Shown here: in pieces, positions 35,546-43,451 of the stretch
Layout of the letters: every line of letters starts with the position of its first letter
Position numbering within the stretch: the first letter of the stretch is position 1
NCBI RefSeq assembly: GCF_014646655.1
Contig: NZ_BMNR01000001.1
Coordinates: 281,195 to 345,194, forward strand
Direction: 5' to 3'
Length of the DNA stretch: 64,000 bases
From: Yeosuana aromativorans
GTDB lineage: Bacteria > Bacteroidota > Bacteroidia > Flavobacteriales > Flavobacteriaceae
Made by a program: the position numbers and the translations under genes
The notes under the pieces: generated by a model
Told to the model about the DNA's origin: nothing
The model's input: the letters and a program-made list of their open reading frames with translations, nothing else
Database searches by the model: none

Positions 35546-36730
35546 TTATGAATTTACTTGTTGATAGATTCTATTTTGATTGCCCAGGATTTTAATAAAT
35601 CCTTTGGCTTCTTCAGGTGTCCATCCTTTACTTTCTTCACCATAACTTCCAAATTTAGCATTCATTAAATCGTGTTTAGAATGGATGCCGTCTAAACTGA
35701 AATGGTACGGTTTCAAGGTCACAAACACATCACCGCTTACTTTGTCTTGGCTACTTTCCAAAAAGGCTTCGATATCTCTCATTACCGGATCTAGATATTG
35801 TCCTTCATGTAAATGCATACCATAGAAACTTGACAAATACTCTTTATGCTGTAATTGCCATTTGGTCAAGGTATGTTTTTCCAATAAATGATGCGCTTTT
35901 ATGGTGATTAAAGCTGCAGGTGCTTCAAAACCCACACGCCCTTTAATACCAACAATAGTATCGCCTACATGAATATCCCGACCAATAGCATAAGCAGAGG
36001 CTAAATTATTCAATACCTCAATATTCAGCTCAGGATCATTGCTTACGCCGTTTACAGCGACTAATTCACCTTTTTCAAAAGTCAACTTAACTTTCTCCTC
36101 ATCGGTATGTTTTAACTGTGATGGATAGGCTTCATTGGGTAACGGTTTTTCAGATGTTAAGGTTTCTTGTCCGCCAACACTGGTTCCCCAAAGCCCTTTA
36201 TTGATAGAATACTTGGCTTTTTCCCAAGACATATCAATACCATTAGCTTTTAAATATTCTATTTCTTGTTGTCTGGTTAATTTTTCATCTCTAATAGGCG
36301 TGATGATTTGAATGTCTGGTGCCAGTGTTTGAAAAATCATATCAAACCGTACTTGGTCATTTCCTGCTCCTGTACTTCCGTGGGCAATATATTCTGCACC
36401 TATGCTTTTTGCATACTCCACAATTTCAATGGCTTGAATAATACGCTCGGCACTTACAGACAAAGGATAGGTATTATTTTTTAATACGTTACCAAACACC
36501 AAATACTTAATGACCTTTTGATAAAAAGAAGGTACCGCATTGATATTTTTGTAGGTTGACACACCCATTTTATAAGCATTTGACTCAATATGGTCTATTT
36601 CCTGTTGCGTAAACCCTCCCGTGTTGACACTCACGGCATGGACTTCATATCCTTTGGACAGGCTAACGGCACAATAAGACGTATCTAATCCGCCACTGTA
36701 GGCTATCACTAATTTTTTTGTTGAACTCAT
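35546..36730 (-). CDS. argG: Argininosuccinate synthase
   Basis: Joins citrulline and aspartate with ATP. 394 residues. The PP-loop is AYSGGLDTSY (residues 9-18). HGSTGAGNDQVRFD, the aspartate-binding segments and the C-terminal LNAKFGSYGEESKGW fit the family. It overlaps the GNAT gene by 4 bp (ATGA), which indicates translational coupling with the first gene of the operon. Confidence 0.95.
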   Translation of the reverse strand: MSSTKKLVIAYSGGLDTSYCAVSLSKGYEVHAVSVNTGGFTQQEIDHIESNAYKMGVSTYKNINAVPSFYQKVIKYLVFGNVLKNNTYPLSVSAERIIQAIEIVEYAKSIGAEYIAHGSTGAGNDQVRFDMIFQTLAPDIQIITPIRDEKLTRQQEIEYLKANGIDMSWEKAKYSINKGLWGTSVGGQETLTSEKPLPNEAYPSQLKHTDEEKVKLTFEKGELVAVNGVSNDPELNIEVLNNLASAYAIGRDIHVGDTIVGIKGRVGFEAPAALITIKAHHLLEKHTLTKWQLQHKEYLSSFYGMHLHEGQYLDPVMRDIEAFLESSQDKVSGDVFVTLKPYHFSLDGIHSKHDLMNAKFGSYGEESKGWTPEEAKGFIKILGNQNRIYQQVNS

Positions 36731-37341
36731 TTCTTATCTTTTTTTAAAAACATGGTTTCCTTGATATGTTTCAACCTGTTAAAAACCTTTTCTTTAATTT
36801 TTTTATGTTTATGTTCTTTCTCTTTAGGATCGTATAACATACCTGTGCACAAACACATTTTTCTGTTGGTTCGTGTTAACACATCGTAGTTTCTACAGGT
36901 TTGGCAACCATCCCAAAACGTGGGGTCATCGGTCAATTCTGAAAACGGAACAGGCTTATACCCCAAGTCCGTATTCATTTTCATAACTGCAAGTCCCGTA
37001 GTAATACTAAAAACTTTTGCATCGGGGAACTTGTTTCTGGAATGCTGAAATACTTTATGCTTAATTTTCTTTGCCAGACCTGCATTTCTATAATCGGGAT
37101 GTACAATCAAACCAGAGTTGGCTACAAACTTACCGTGTCCCCATTTTTCAATATAACAAAACCCTGCAAATTTATCACCGTCCAATGCAATAACCGCATT
37201 ACCGTTTTCCATTTTGGTAGTAATATATTCAGGAGTACGTCTAGCAATACCCGTGCCCCTTACTGCAGCAGACTCAGCAATGGTCTCGCATATAATCTCG
37301 GCATATTTGCTATGTGATTTATCAGCAATTACAATGTCCAT
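36727..37341 (-). CDS. GNAT N-acetyltransferase, first gene of the arginine operon (candidate N-acylglutamate synthase)
   Basis: 204 residues. A GNAT fold covers about 1-145, with acetyl-CoA motif A at GLIVHPDYRNAGLAKKIKHKVF (78-98) and an early AESAAVRGTGIARRTPEYI. The C-terminal part has C146-x2-C149 and C163-x-C165, which could bind a metal, and a basic tail (about 172-204). Every arginine step except glutamate acylation has a recognised gene in this operon. The position and ATGA overlap with argG therefore make this the best candidate for that step. It is not a recognisable ArgA or ArgJ, so the assignment is inference. Confidence 0.8.
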   Translation of the reverse strand: MDIVIADKSHSKYAEIICETIAESAAVRGTGIARRTPEYITTKMENGNAVIALDGDKFAGFCYIEKWGHGKFVANSGLIVHPDYRNAGLAKKIKHKVFQHSRNKFPDAKVFSITTGLAVMKMNTDLGYKPVPFSELTDDPTFWDGCQTCRNYDVLTRTNRKMCLCTGMLYDPKEKEHKHKKIKEKVFNRLKHIKETMFLKKDKK

Positions 37342-37432
37342 GTATTGTATTGTTTTTATTAAATTAAAATTAATGCTTATTGTTTAAGATACTGAACTGG
37401 ACTCACCTAGCTCAAAAAATAGATTGACACCC

Positions 37433-37462
37433 TTACGGGCGACGGGGAAAAATATGGCACAT
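37433..37462 (-). CDS. Possible second mini-ORF in the arginine leader (MCHIFPRRP)
   Basis: ATG TGC CAT ATT TTT CCC CGT CGC CCG TAA, nine codons with two adjacent Arg codons, 91 nt before the GNAT start. Its last codons are inside a small stem CGCCC-GTAA-GGGTG (GNRA loop). A T-run follows 8 nt later, too far for a standard terminator. It could be chance; it is listed because it is downstream of the clear arginine leader peptide. Confidence 0.3.
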   Translation of the reverse strand: MCHIFPRRP

Positions 37463-37571
37463 GAAATAGTGGTTAATTGACCTACTAACTATGTTTTGAA
37501 ATGCTATGAATGAATATTTGTACACTAAATAAAAAATTAAAATTACGTATTGGTTTTGCTGTTTGAAAAGA

Positions 37572-37646
37572 CTAAAAGCGACGACGAGGTGACCTCGCGC
37601 GCAAACCGGGTGATGAAGGACGTATTTTATTTTTTAATGTATTCAT
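37572..37646 (-). CDS. Arginine-rich leader peptide of the arg/pro operon
   Basis: A 24-residue ORF starting at ATG 37646 and ending with TAG at 37572. Its C-terminal part reads IRPSSPGLRARSPRRRF, with Arg at 9, 16, 18, 21, 22 and 23 (codons CGT, CGC, AGG, CGT, CGT, CGC). It lies 230 nt before the first gene of an operon containing every later arginine gene, and about 57 nt after a candidate promoter. Arginine is otherwise rare in such AT-rich intergenic DNA, and the region is locally GC-rich. The natural reading is a stalling leader peptide that senses charged tRNA-Arg. A self-complementary CGAGG-tca-CCTCG lies in the Arg-codon part. I see no textbook terminator downstream, so the output could be Rho-dependent or translational. 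Confidence 0.75.
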   Translation of the reverse strand: MNTLKNKIRPSSPGLRARSPRRRF

Positions 37647-37688
37647 GAATGTAAAATTAAAATTTTATTTAATACACTTTGTTGTATT

Positions 37689-37725
37689 ACTAGAGAAATT
37701 CACAAAAATTATCAATTTCTCTAGT
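37689..37725. promoter_or_regulatory. 12-bp dyad over the arginine operon promoter (candidate operator)
   Basis: ACTAGAGAAATT (37689-37700) and AATTTCTCTAGT (37714-37725) are perfect inverted arms separated by 13 bp. The candidate -7 element lies in the spacer. One arm is in the -33/-7 spacer and the other just downstream of the -7 element. No T-run follows on the minus strand, so it is not a usual terminator for the azurin gene. It looks like a transcription-factor site. Confidence 0.6.
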
Positions 37726-37731
37726 TTTCAA
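37703..37731 (-). promoter_or_regulatory. Candidate promoter of the arginine leader
   Basis: Minus strand: TTG (37731-37729), 17-bp spacer, TAATTTTTG (37711-37703). The spacing is as in flavobacterial promoters. The -7 element has one extra base compared with TAnnTTTG, so this is a near match. Confidence 0.45.
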
Positions 37732-37761
37732 CAGTTTTTATTCTAATTATTGACTTTTTTG

Positions 37762-37786
37762 ATAATTATTTTATTAAAATAATTAT
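37762..37786. repeat. AT-only inverted repeat at the 3' end of the azurin gene
   Basis: ATAATTATTTT-att-AAAATAATTAT, 11-bp perfect arms, overlapping the TAA stop. It may stabilise or end the azurin mRNA, although no T-run follows on that strand. Confidence 0.4.
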
Positions 37787-38301
37787 TCTACAATAAACTT
37801 ACCGCGCATCATGGTATAATGTCCTGGAAAGCTACATAAAAACTCATAGGTTCCAGCTTCTGGCGCATCAAACTCGATAGATGTTGCTTGGCCTCCTCCT
37901 ATCAGGTCTGTATGGGCTATGATATCACTGGAATCTTTTGGTATGTACTTGTTATCTCTTTGGGTAGAAGCTTCAGTTGCAAATGCTACTAAATCTGTTC
38001 CTTTTTTTAATAATACAAAATTATGCCCCATTACATTGACACCCAATTTACCTACATGGCGTAAGGTAAGCTTAACCTTTTGGCCCGACTTAACCTTAAT
38101 TTCTTTAGTGTTATACTGCATCATATCATTGGCCGTTAACACAATATTAGCAACGTTATCCTCGGTTTTTGTTTCAGAAGCTTTTTGTGTATTGGATTTT
38201 TCATACGTAAAACCGTCTTTCTTTTTGTCCTCTTTGTTTCCACACCCCATCAACAATATCACTGAAAAAAGACATAATAACTGAAATCTACTCATCTTCA
38301 T
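37783..38301 (-). CDS. Azurin-like cupredoxin lipoprotein
   Basis: 172 residues. A lipoprotein signal peptide ends at the lipobox LLMGC with Cys20 as lipidated residue, followed by a charged linker (about 21-50). The cupredoxin domain has type-1 copper ligands: His93 in MGHNF, Cys156, His161 and Met164/165 in CSFPGHYTMM. KSGQKVKLTLRHVGKLGVNVMGHN and SIEFDAPEAGTYEFLC match azurin/auracyanin. It probably carries electrons at the periplasmic membrane surface. It lies 34 nt from the GapN-like gene in the same direction. Confidence 0.92.
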   Translation of the reverse strand: MKMSRFQLLCLFSVILLMGCGNKEDKKKDGFTYEKSNTQKASETKTEDNVANIVLTANDMMQYNTKEIKVKSGQKVKLTLRHVGKLGVNVMGHNFVLLKKGTDLVAFATEASTQRDNKYIPKDSSDIIAHTDLIGGGQATSIEFDAPEAGTYEFLCSFPGHYTMMRGKFIVE

Positions 38302-38335
38302 ATTAAAAAAATTTTACTGCATTAAACAAAACGTT

Positions 38336-39928
38336 CTATAAAATATAATCCGTACTTATAAAATTGGATGTTTTCTTGTCTAACAACTCATTTAAAATGG
38401 CATTATTGTAATCGTTATCTTTGGAGGCCACAAAGGTTCTAATGGAGAATGAACGCAACGCATCATGCACACTTAGGGTGCTGAAGGCAGAATCTTTTCG
38501 ACCTGTAAATGGATACACGTCTGGACCTCGTTGGCAAGAACTGTTCAAGTTTACACGACATACCAAATTCACCAAGGTATCAATTAAGGGCGCCAATCGT
38601 TTAACATCTTTTCCAAAGATACTTACTTGTTGTCCGTAATTGGATTCTGCCATATCATCCAAAGGTTCTTCTATTTTTGTAAAAGGCAGAACAGGAATTA
38701 CTGGTCCAAACTGTTCTTCTTTAAATACTCGCATATTTTTATTTACGGGATACAAAACAGCTGGATATATATAATTATCTGTGATTTCTCCTCCTTTGTC
38801 ATTAATGATTTTTGCCCCTTGTTCCAAAGCATCATCAATAAGCTCTTTAATGTAAGCCGGTTTATCTTTTTCAGGAAGCGGTGTTAGTTTTACGCCGGGC
38901 TCCCATGGATTTCCAAATTTAAGAGCATCGACTCGTTTAGCGAATCGATTGTTAAATTCATCCACAATATCTTTATGAACATACAGCACTTTTAAAGCCG
39001 TACAACGCTGTCCATTAAATGATAAGGTTCCCGCAATACATTCATCAATTGCCAAATCCAAATCGGCATCGGGCAAGACGATAGCAGGGTTTTTGGCTTC
39101 AAGACCCAAAACCAAACGCAACCTGTTTTTCTTTGGGTGAATGGTTTGCAAGGCATTTGCAGACGTACTATTTCCAATTAATGCCAACACATCTACTTTT
39201 CCAGACTCCATAATTGGTGATGCCACTGCACGGCCTCTACCAAAAATAATATTAACAACCCCTTTTGGAAAACTTTTTTGAAAGGCTTCCATTAATGGTG
39301 CAATCAATAAAACACCGTGTTTTGCCGGTTTAAATATGGCTGTATTACCCATTATTAACGCTGGAATAAGCAAACAAAAAGTCTCATTAAGCGGATAATT
39401 ATATGGGCCTAAGCACAATACAACCCCAAGCGGACCTCTACGGATGTGGGCATAAATGCCATCACTTTTCCTGAATTTGGCACTATCCCGATCCATCTGC
39501 TTATAATCTTCAATGGTATCATAAATGTAATCAACTGTTCTGTCAAACTCTTTTTCTGAATCTGGTAAGTTTTTGCCAATTTCCCACATCAATAATTTTA
39601 CAACCTCTTCTCGCTTGGTCTTCATTAGTTCCACAAAAGTCTCCATACATTTTATCCTATCTGAAACTTTCATGGTTGGCCATAGTCCTTGTCCTTTATC
39701 ATAAGCAGAACAAGCTGACTCCAAAACCTCCAAGGCCTCTTCTCTGCCTTGGTTGGGAATACTTCCCAGTAAAGTCGGTTTATACTCTTTAGTTGACGAA
39801 ATTGTTGAATATATATTGGACGTTTCCCCTTTCCATTTTTTTAATTCACCAGACACTAAATAGGTGTCTTGGTGTAAAAGAGAGTTGATTTTATAGGCTT
39901 CTGGGATTTCTGAAAACGGTCTGTTCAT
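38336..39928 (-). CDS. gapN: NADP-dependent (non-phosphorylating) glyceraldehyde-3-phosphate dehydrogenase, GapN-like
   Basis: 530-residue aldehyde dehydrogenase. Catalytic Cys309 lies in [10 protein letters not shown] and the general base Glu277 in [30 protein letters not shown] resembles the GapN branch, as does the GQRCTA(L/I)K signature. It would oxidise GAP to 3-phosphoglycerate with NADPH formation. The protein has an N-terminal extension of about 40 residues compared with streptococcal GapN. A LacI-type palindrome lies 134 bp upstream. Its start follows an AT-rich 187-bp gap after ilvA. Confidence 0.85.
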   Translation of the reverse strand: MNRPFSEIPEAYKINSLLHQDTYLVSGELKKWKGETSNIYSTISSTKEYKPTLLGSIPNQGREEALEVLESACSAYDKGQGLWPTMKVSDRIKCMETFVELMKTKREEVVKLLMWEIGKNLPDSEKEFDRTVDYIYDTIEDYKQMDRDSAKFRKSDGIYAHIRRGPLGVVLCLGPYNYPLNETFCLLIPALIMGNTAIFKPAKHGVLLIAPLMEAFQKSFPKGVVNIIFGRGRAVASPIMESGKVDVLALIGNSTSANALQTIHPKKNRLRLVLGLEAKNPAIVLPDADLDLAIDECIAGTLSFNGQRCTALKVLYVHKDIVDEFNNRFAKRVDALKFGNPWEPGVKLTPLPEKDKPAYIKELIDDALEQGAKIINDKGGEITDNYIYPAVLYPVNKNMRVFKEEQFGPVIPVLPFTKIEEPLDDMAESNYGQQVSIFGKDVKRLAPLIDTLVNLVCRVNLNSSCQRGPDVYPFTGRKDSAFSTLSVHDALRSFSIRTFVASKDNDYNNAILNELLDKKTSNFISTDYIL

Positions 39929-40061
39929 AAATAAAATTTTTGTTTAAAAACTATAGGCTAATATACTTATATTTTCGCTGAAAAGTGTTTCTTAAAAAGA
40001 CTTATATTGAAAAAATAACATTTCAATAGCGATTTAATTACTTGAAAACAAATAACTTACA

Positions 40062-40077
40062 ACGAAAACGTTTTCGT
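40062..40077. promoter_or_regulatory. LacI-family-type operator upstream of gapN
   Basis: ACGAAAAC|GTTTTCGT is a perfect 16-bp palindrome with a central CG, the classic arrangement of LacI/PurR/CcpA-family operators. It is located between the ilvA stop and gapN start, 134 bp before the gapN ATG on the minus strand. Confidence 0.6.
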
Positions 40078-40115
40078 GTGATAAAACAAAAAAGACACAA
40101 TGCAAGTTTTAAGGC

Positions 40116-41378
40116 TTACACTAAAAATTGAAATAGATCCGGTTTGTTATTAAGGTAATCCCCATAAAAATTATGAAGCTTCATTTTGGTGATTAGTGGC
40201 TCTAAATCGTCAGCAGATTTTAATTCAATACCAACAACAGCAGACCCATTTTCACGATTGGTTTTTTTAGCGTACTGAAAATAAGTGATATCGTCATTTG
40301 GCCCCAAAATATCAACCACAAACTCTCTCAAGGCTCCTGCACGCTGCGGAAACGTAACTATAAAATAGTGCTTTAAATTGGCATACAACAAAGCTCGCTC
40401 CTTGATTTCAGGTGTCCTGGTAATGTCATTATTACTGCCACTAACTATACAAACAACGTTTTTATCTTTTATCTGGTCTGCATAAAAATCAAGTGCTGAA
40501 ATGCTTAAAGCACCAGCTGGCTCAACTACAATAGCATCTTTGTTGTAAAGCTCTAGAATGGTTTGGCATACTTTTCCTTCTGGAACTGTTATCATGGCGT
40601 GTAAATTCTCTTTGCAGATAGGAAAGGTGAGGTTTCCCACACGCTTTACAGCAGCGCCATCAATAAATTTCTCTATATGCTTTAGCTCTGTATTTTTATT
40701 GTTTTTTATGGAAACAGACATGGATGGGGCGCCTTCTGGCTCTACCCCAATGATTTTTGTGTTGGGCGACAGTTCTTTAAAAACAGTTGATAATCCTGCT
40801 GCTAATCCGCCACCGCCAACCGGAACAAAAATATAATCAATTGGTTCTTTAGTTTGTTTTAACAATTCTAAAGCAATGGTTGCTTGTCCTTCAATAACCT
40901 TTTCATCATCAAACGGATGAATAAATGTTTTATTTAATTGCTCACAAGCTTGCATGGCAGCATGGTAAGCATCATCAAATGTATCGCCATGCAGTACAAC
41001 ATCAATATAGTCTTCACCAAACATCCGTACCTGTTCAACTTTTTGATTTGGAGTTGGCGCAGGAATATATATGGTGCCTTTTATTTTTAATAATTTACAA
41101 GATAATGCAACCCCTTGGGCATGGTTTCCAGCACTGGCACACACAATACCATTTTCCTTTTCATTTTCAGACAAGGAAGACATCCTATTGTACGCACCAC
41201 GAATTTTGTAAGACCTAACTAGCTGTAAATCCTCACGCTTGAATAAAATGTGACTTTGAAATTTTTTCGAATACTGGAAGTTTTCGATTAAAGGCGTTAT
41301 TGAAGCCACATCCTTTAATTTTAAGGATGCAGCCTCAATAGCCTTTAAACTTGGGTAATATGTAGTTTTAGTTTGCAC
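40116..41378 (-). CDS. ilvA: Threonine ammonia-lyase (biosynthetic)
   Basis: PLP enzyme giving 2-oxobutyrate for isoleucine synthesis. 420 residues: PLP Lys58 in RSYKIRGAYNRM, SAGNHAQGVAL, and the glycine loop VPVGGGGLAAG. The C-terminal part (about 325-420) is a single ACT-like regulatory domain (FPQRAGALREFVVDILGP), as in short IlvA forms, compared with two in E. coli. It is the last gene of the ilv operon, 6 nt after ilvC. Confidence 0.94.
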   Translation of the reverse strand: MQTKTTYYPSLKAIEAASLKLKDVASITPLIENFQYSKKFQSHILFKREDLQLVRSYKIRGAYNRMSSLSENEKENGIVCASAGNHAQGVALSCKLLKIKGTIYIPAPTPNQKVEQVRMFGEDYIDVVLHGDTFDDAYHAAMQACEQLNKTFIHPFDDEKVIEGQATIALELLKQTKEPIDYIFVPVGGGGLAAGLSTVFKELSPNTKIIGVEPEGAPSMSVSIKNNKNTELKHIEKFIDGAAVKRVGNLTFPICKENLHAMITVPEGKVCQTILELYNKDAIVVEPAGALSISALDFYADQIKDKNVVCIVSGSNNDITRTPEIKERALLYANLKHYFIVTFPQRAGALREFVVDILGPNDDITYFQYAKKTNRENGSAVVGIELKSADDLEPLITKMKLHNFYGDYLNNKPDLFQFLV

Positions 41379-41384
41379 AAATTG

Positions 41385-42887
41385 TTATGCTAAAACAGAT
41401 GCTTCAGCACTTTCTGGGGTTTTTACAACTTTCATTGCCGTCATAGATGCCCTTAAAACGGCTCCTATTTTTTCAACTGGATGGTTTCTAATGACTTTAT
41501 TAACGGCTATTAATTTTTTGTTATCTACACCATTATCTTTAGCAAACGGCTTTCCAATTACATCGGCTTTAACCGTTTTCATGAAATCTTTCAATAATGG
41601 TTTACACGCATGATCAAATAGATAGCATCCGTATTCCGCTGTGTCAGATATAACCCTGTTCATTTCATATAACTTTTTACGCGCAATGGTATTGGCAATC
41701 AACGGTGTTTCATGCAATGATTCGTAGTAAGCAGAGGCATCTATGATTCCAGATTCTGTCATGGTTTCAAAAGCCAACTCAACACCTGCTCGTACAAAGG
41801 CCACCAATAAAGTTCCATGGTCAAAATACTCTTGTTCAGAAATTTCAGCACTAGTAATTGGTGTTTTTTCAAAGGCTGTTTCACCTGTTGCAGCTCTCCA
41901 TGTTAATAGATTTTTGTCATCATTGGCCCAATCTTCCATCATGGTTTTTGAAAAATGCCCAGACATGATGTCATCCATATGTTTTTGGAACAACGGACGC
42001 ATGATGTCTTTTAATTCTTCTGATAATTCAAATGCTTTTATTTTAGCTGGATTAGACAATCTATCCATCATATTGGTAATACCACCGTGTTTTAAGGCTT
42101 CGGTAATGGTTTCCCATCCGTATTGAATCAATTTGGCCGCATAGCCAGGCTCAATTCCTTCTTCAACCATTTTATCAAACGATAAGATAGCACCTGTTTG
42201 CAACACACCACATAAAATGGTTTGCTCACCCATTAAATCACTTTTAACCTCAGCTACAAAAGAAGATTCCAATACCCCTGCTCTATCGCCCCCTGTTGCA
42301 ACAGCATAAGCTTTGGCTTGCGCCAATCCTTTTCCTTCTGGATCATTTTCTGGATGAACCGCAATCAATGTTGGCACTCCAAAACCACGTTTGTATTCTT
42401 CCCTTACTTCAGATCCTGGGCATTTTGGTGCCACCATAATCACGGTAAGGTCTTTACGGATTTGCATCCCTTCTTCAACAATATTAAACCCGTGAGAATA
42501 GGATAAGGTTGCTCCTTTTTTCATCAATGGCATAACCGCATTAATAACACTGGTGTGTTGTTTGTCTGGTGTTAAATTCAATACCAAATCAGCTGTTGGG
42601 ATTAACTCTTGATACGTTCCAACTGTAAAGCCATTATCCGTTGCATTTTTATATGATGCGCGTTTTTCTGCAATGGCTGCATCACGTAAGGCATACGAAA
42701 TATCCAATCCTGAATCTCTCATGTTTAACCCTTGGTTAAGCCCTTGGGCACCACATCCAACAATGACTATTTTTTTTCCTTTTAAAACATTGACTCCATC
42801 TTGAAATTCTGAAGATTCCATAAATCTACACTTCGACAGTTGGTCCAGTTGGTTTCTCAACGAAAGTGTATTAAAATAATTTCCCAT
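41385..42887 (-). CDS. ilvC: Ketol-acid reductoisomerase, class II (long form)
   Basis: Converts acetolactate/acetohydroxybutyrate to dihydroxy acids with NADPH and Mg2+. 500 residues mark the long class-II form with duplicated knotted domain. The N-terminal [25 protein letters not shown] binds [26 protein letters not shown] is conserved, and the Mg ligands are in [13 protein letters not shown]. It is located between ilvN (13 nt) and ilvA (6 nt). Confidence 0.95.
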   Translation of the reverse strand: MGNYFNTLSLRNQLDQLSKCRFMESSEFQDGVNVLKGKKIVIVGCGAQGLNQGLNMRDSGLDISYALRDAAIAEKRASYKNATDNGFTVGTYQELIPTADLVLNLTPDKQHTSVINAVMPLMKKGATLSYSHGFNIVEEGMQIRKDLTVIMVAPKCPGSEVREEYKRGFGVPTLIAVHPENDPEGKGLAQAKAYAVATGGDRAGVLESSFVAEVKSDLMGEQTILCGVLQTGAILSFDKMVEEGIEPGYAAKLIQYGWETITEALKHGGITNMMDRLSNPAKIKAFELSEELKDIMRPLFQKHMDDIMSGHFSKTMMEDWANDDKNLLTWRAATGETAFEKTPITSAEISEQEYFDHGTLLVAFVRAGVELAFETMTESGIIDASAYYESLHETPLIANTIARKKLYEMNRVISDTAEYGCYLFDHACKPLLKDFMKTVKADVIGKPFAKDNGVDNKKLIAVNKVIRNHPVEKIGAVLRASMTAMKVVKTPESAEASVLA

Positions 42888-42900
42888 TTTTAATTGTTTA

Positions 42901-43434
42901 TTATTGATTATTGAATGCCAAAAGCATTTCGGTTATTTTCATTTCATCTTTTGTAACGGCAATTCTTCCTGAGCGAACAAATTGCATGATGCCAAAGGCA
43001 TTTAAGTCTCTGCGAAGTGCTTCAATCTCATGCCGTCTGCCTGATTTTTCAAGTACAAAAAACTCTTTATTTACGGTCACAATAGTTGTATTGCTTTCCT
43101 TTATGATATTTTGAATTTGAGGCTCTTCAAACAACAACGCCGATTTTATCTTGAACATACATGATTCGGTAAAAATAGTTTGCTCATCTGTATGGTAATA
43201 GGCGCGTATGGTTTCTACTTGCTTTTCTATTTGTTTAACAACTTTCTTGGCTTGATCCTCTGTAATATTTACAACGATTACAAATCGGTTAACACCCTCA
43301 ATTTCAGACTGCGAGGTTGTCAAACTTTCAATGTTGATATGTCTGCGTTGAAAAATTGCTGAGATTCGATTTAACAACCCAATATTGTTTTCGGTATAAA
43401 TCGATATGGTAAATGTTTTGATGTCTTCGTTCAT
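42901..43434 (-). CDS. ilvN: Acetolactate synthase small (regulatory) subunit
   Basis: 177 residues. The N-terminal ACT domain ([34 protein letters not shown]) binds the feedback valine in homologues, and the C-terminal domain ends with [13 protein letters not shown]. It lies 17 nt after ilvB, its catalytic partner. The length fits the IlvH/IlvN type. Confidence 0.94.
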   Translation of the reverse strand: MNEDIKTFTISIYTENNIGLLNRISAIFQRRHINIESLTTSQSEIEGVNRFVIVVNITEDQAKKVVKQIEKQVETIRAYYHTDEQTIFTESCMFKIKSALLFEEPQIQNIIKESNTTIVTVNKEFFVLEKSGRRHEIEALRRDLNAFGIMQFVRSGRIAVTKDEMKITEMLLAFNNQ

Positions 43435-43451
43435 TTCTTTATGTCTAAAAC

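Noticed and set aside
37410..37446. Terminator in the arginine leader
   Set aside because: The CGCCC-GTAA-GGGTG stem is only 5 bp with a G-U pair and the T-run starts 8 nt later. It is not a standard intrinsic terminator.
37689..37725. Terminator of the azurin gene
   Set aside because: The dyad has no T-run on the minus strand and lies over a promoter-like sequence; an operator is more likely.
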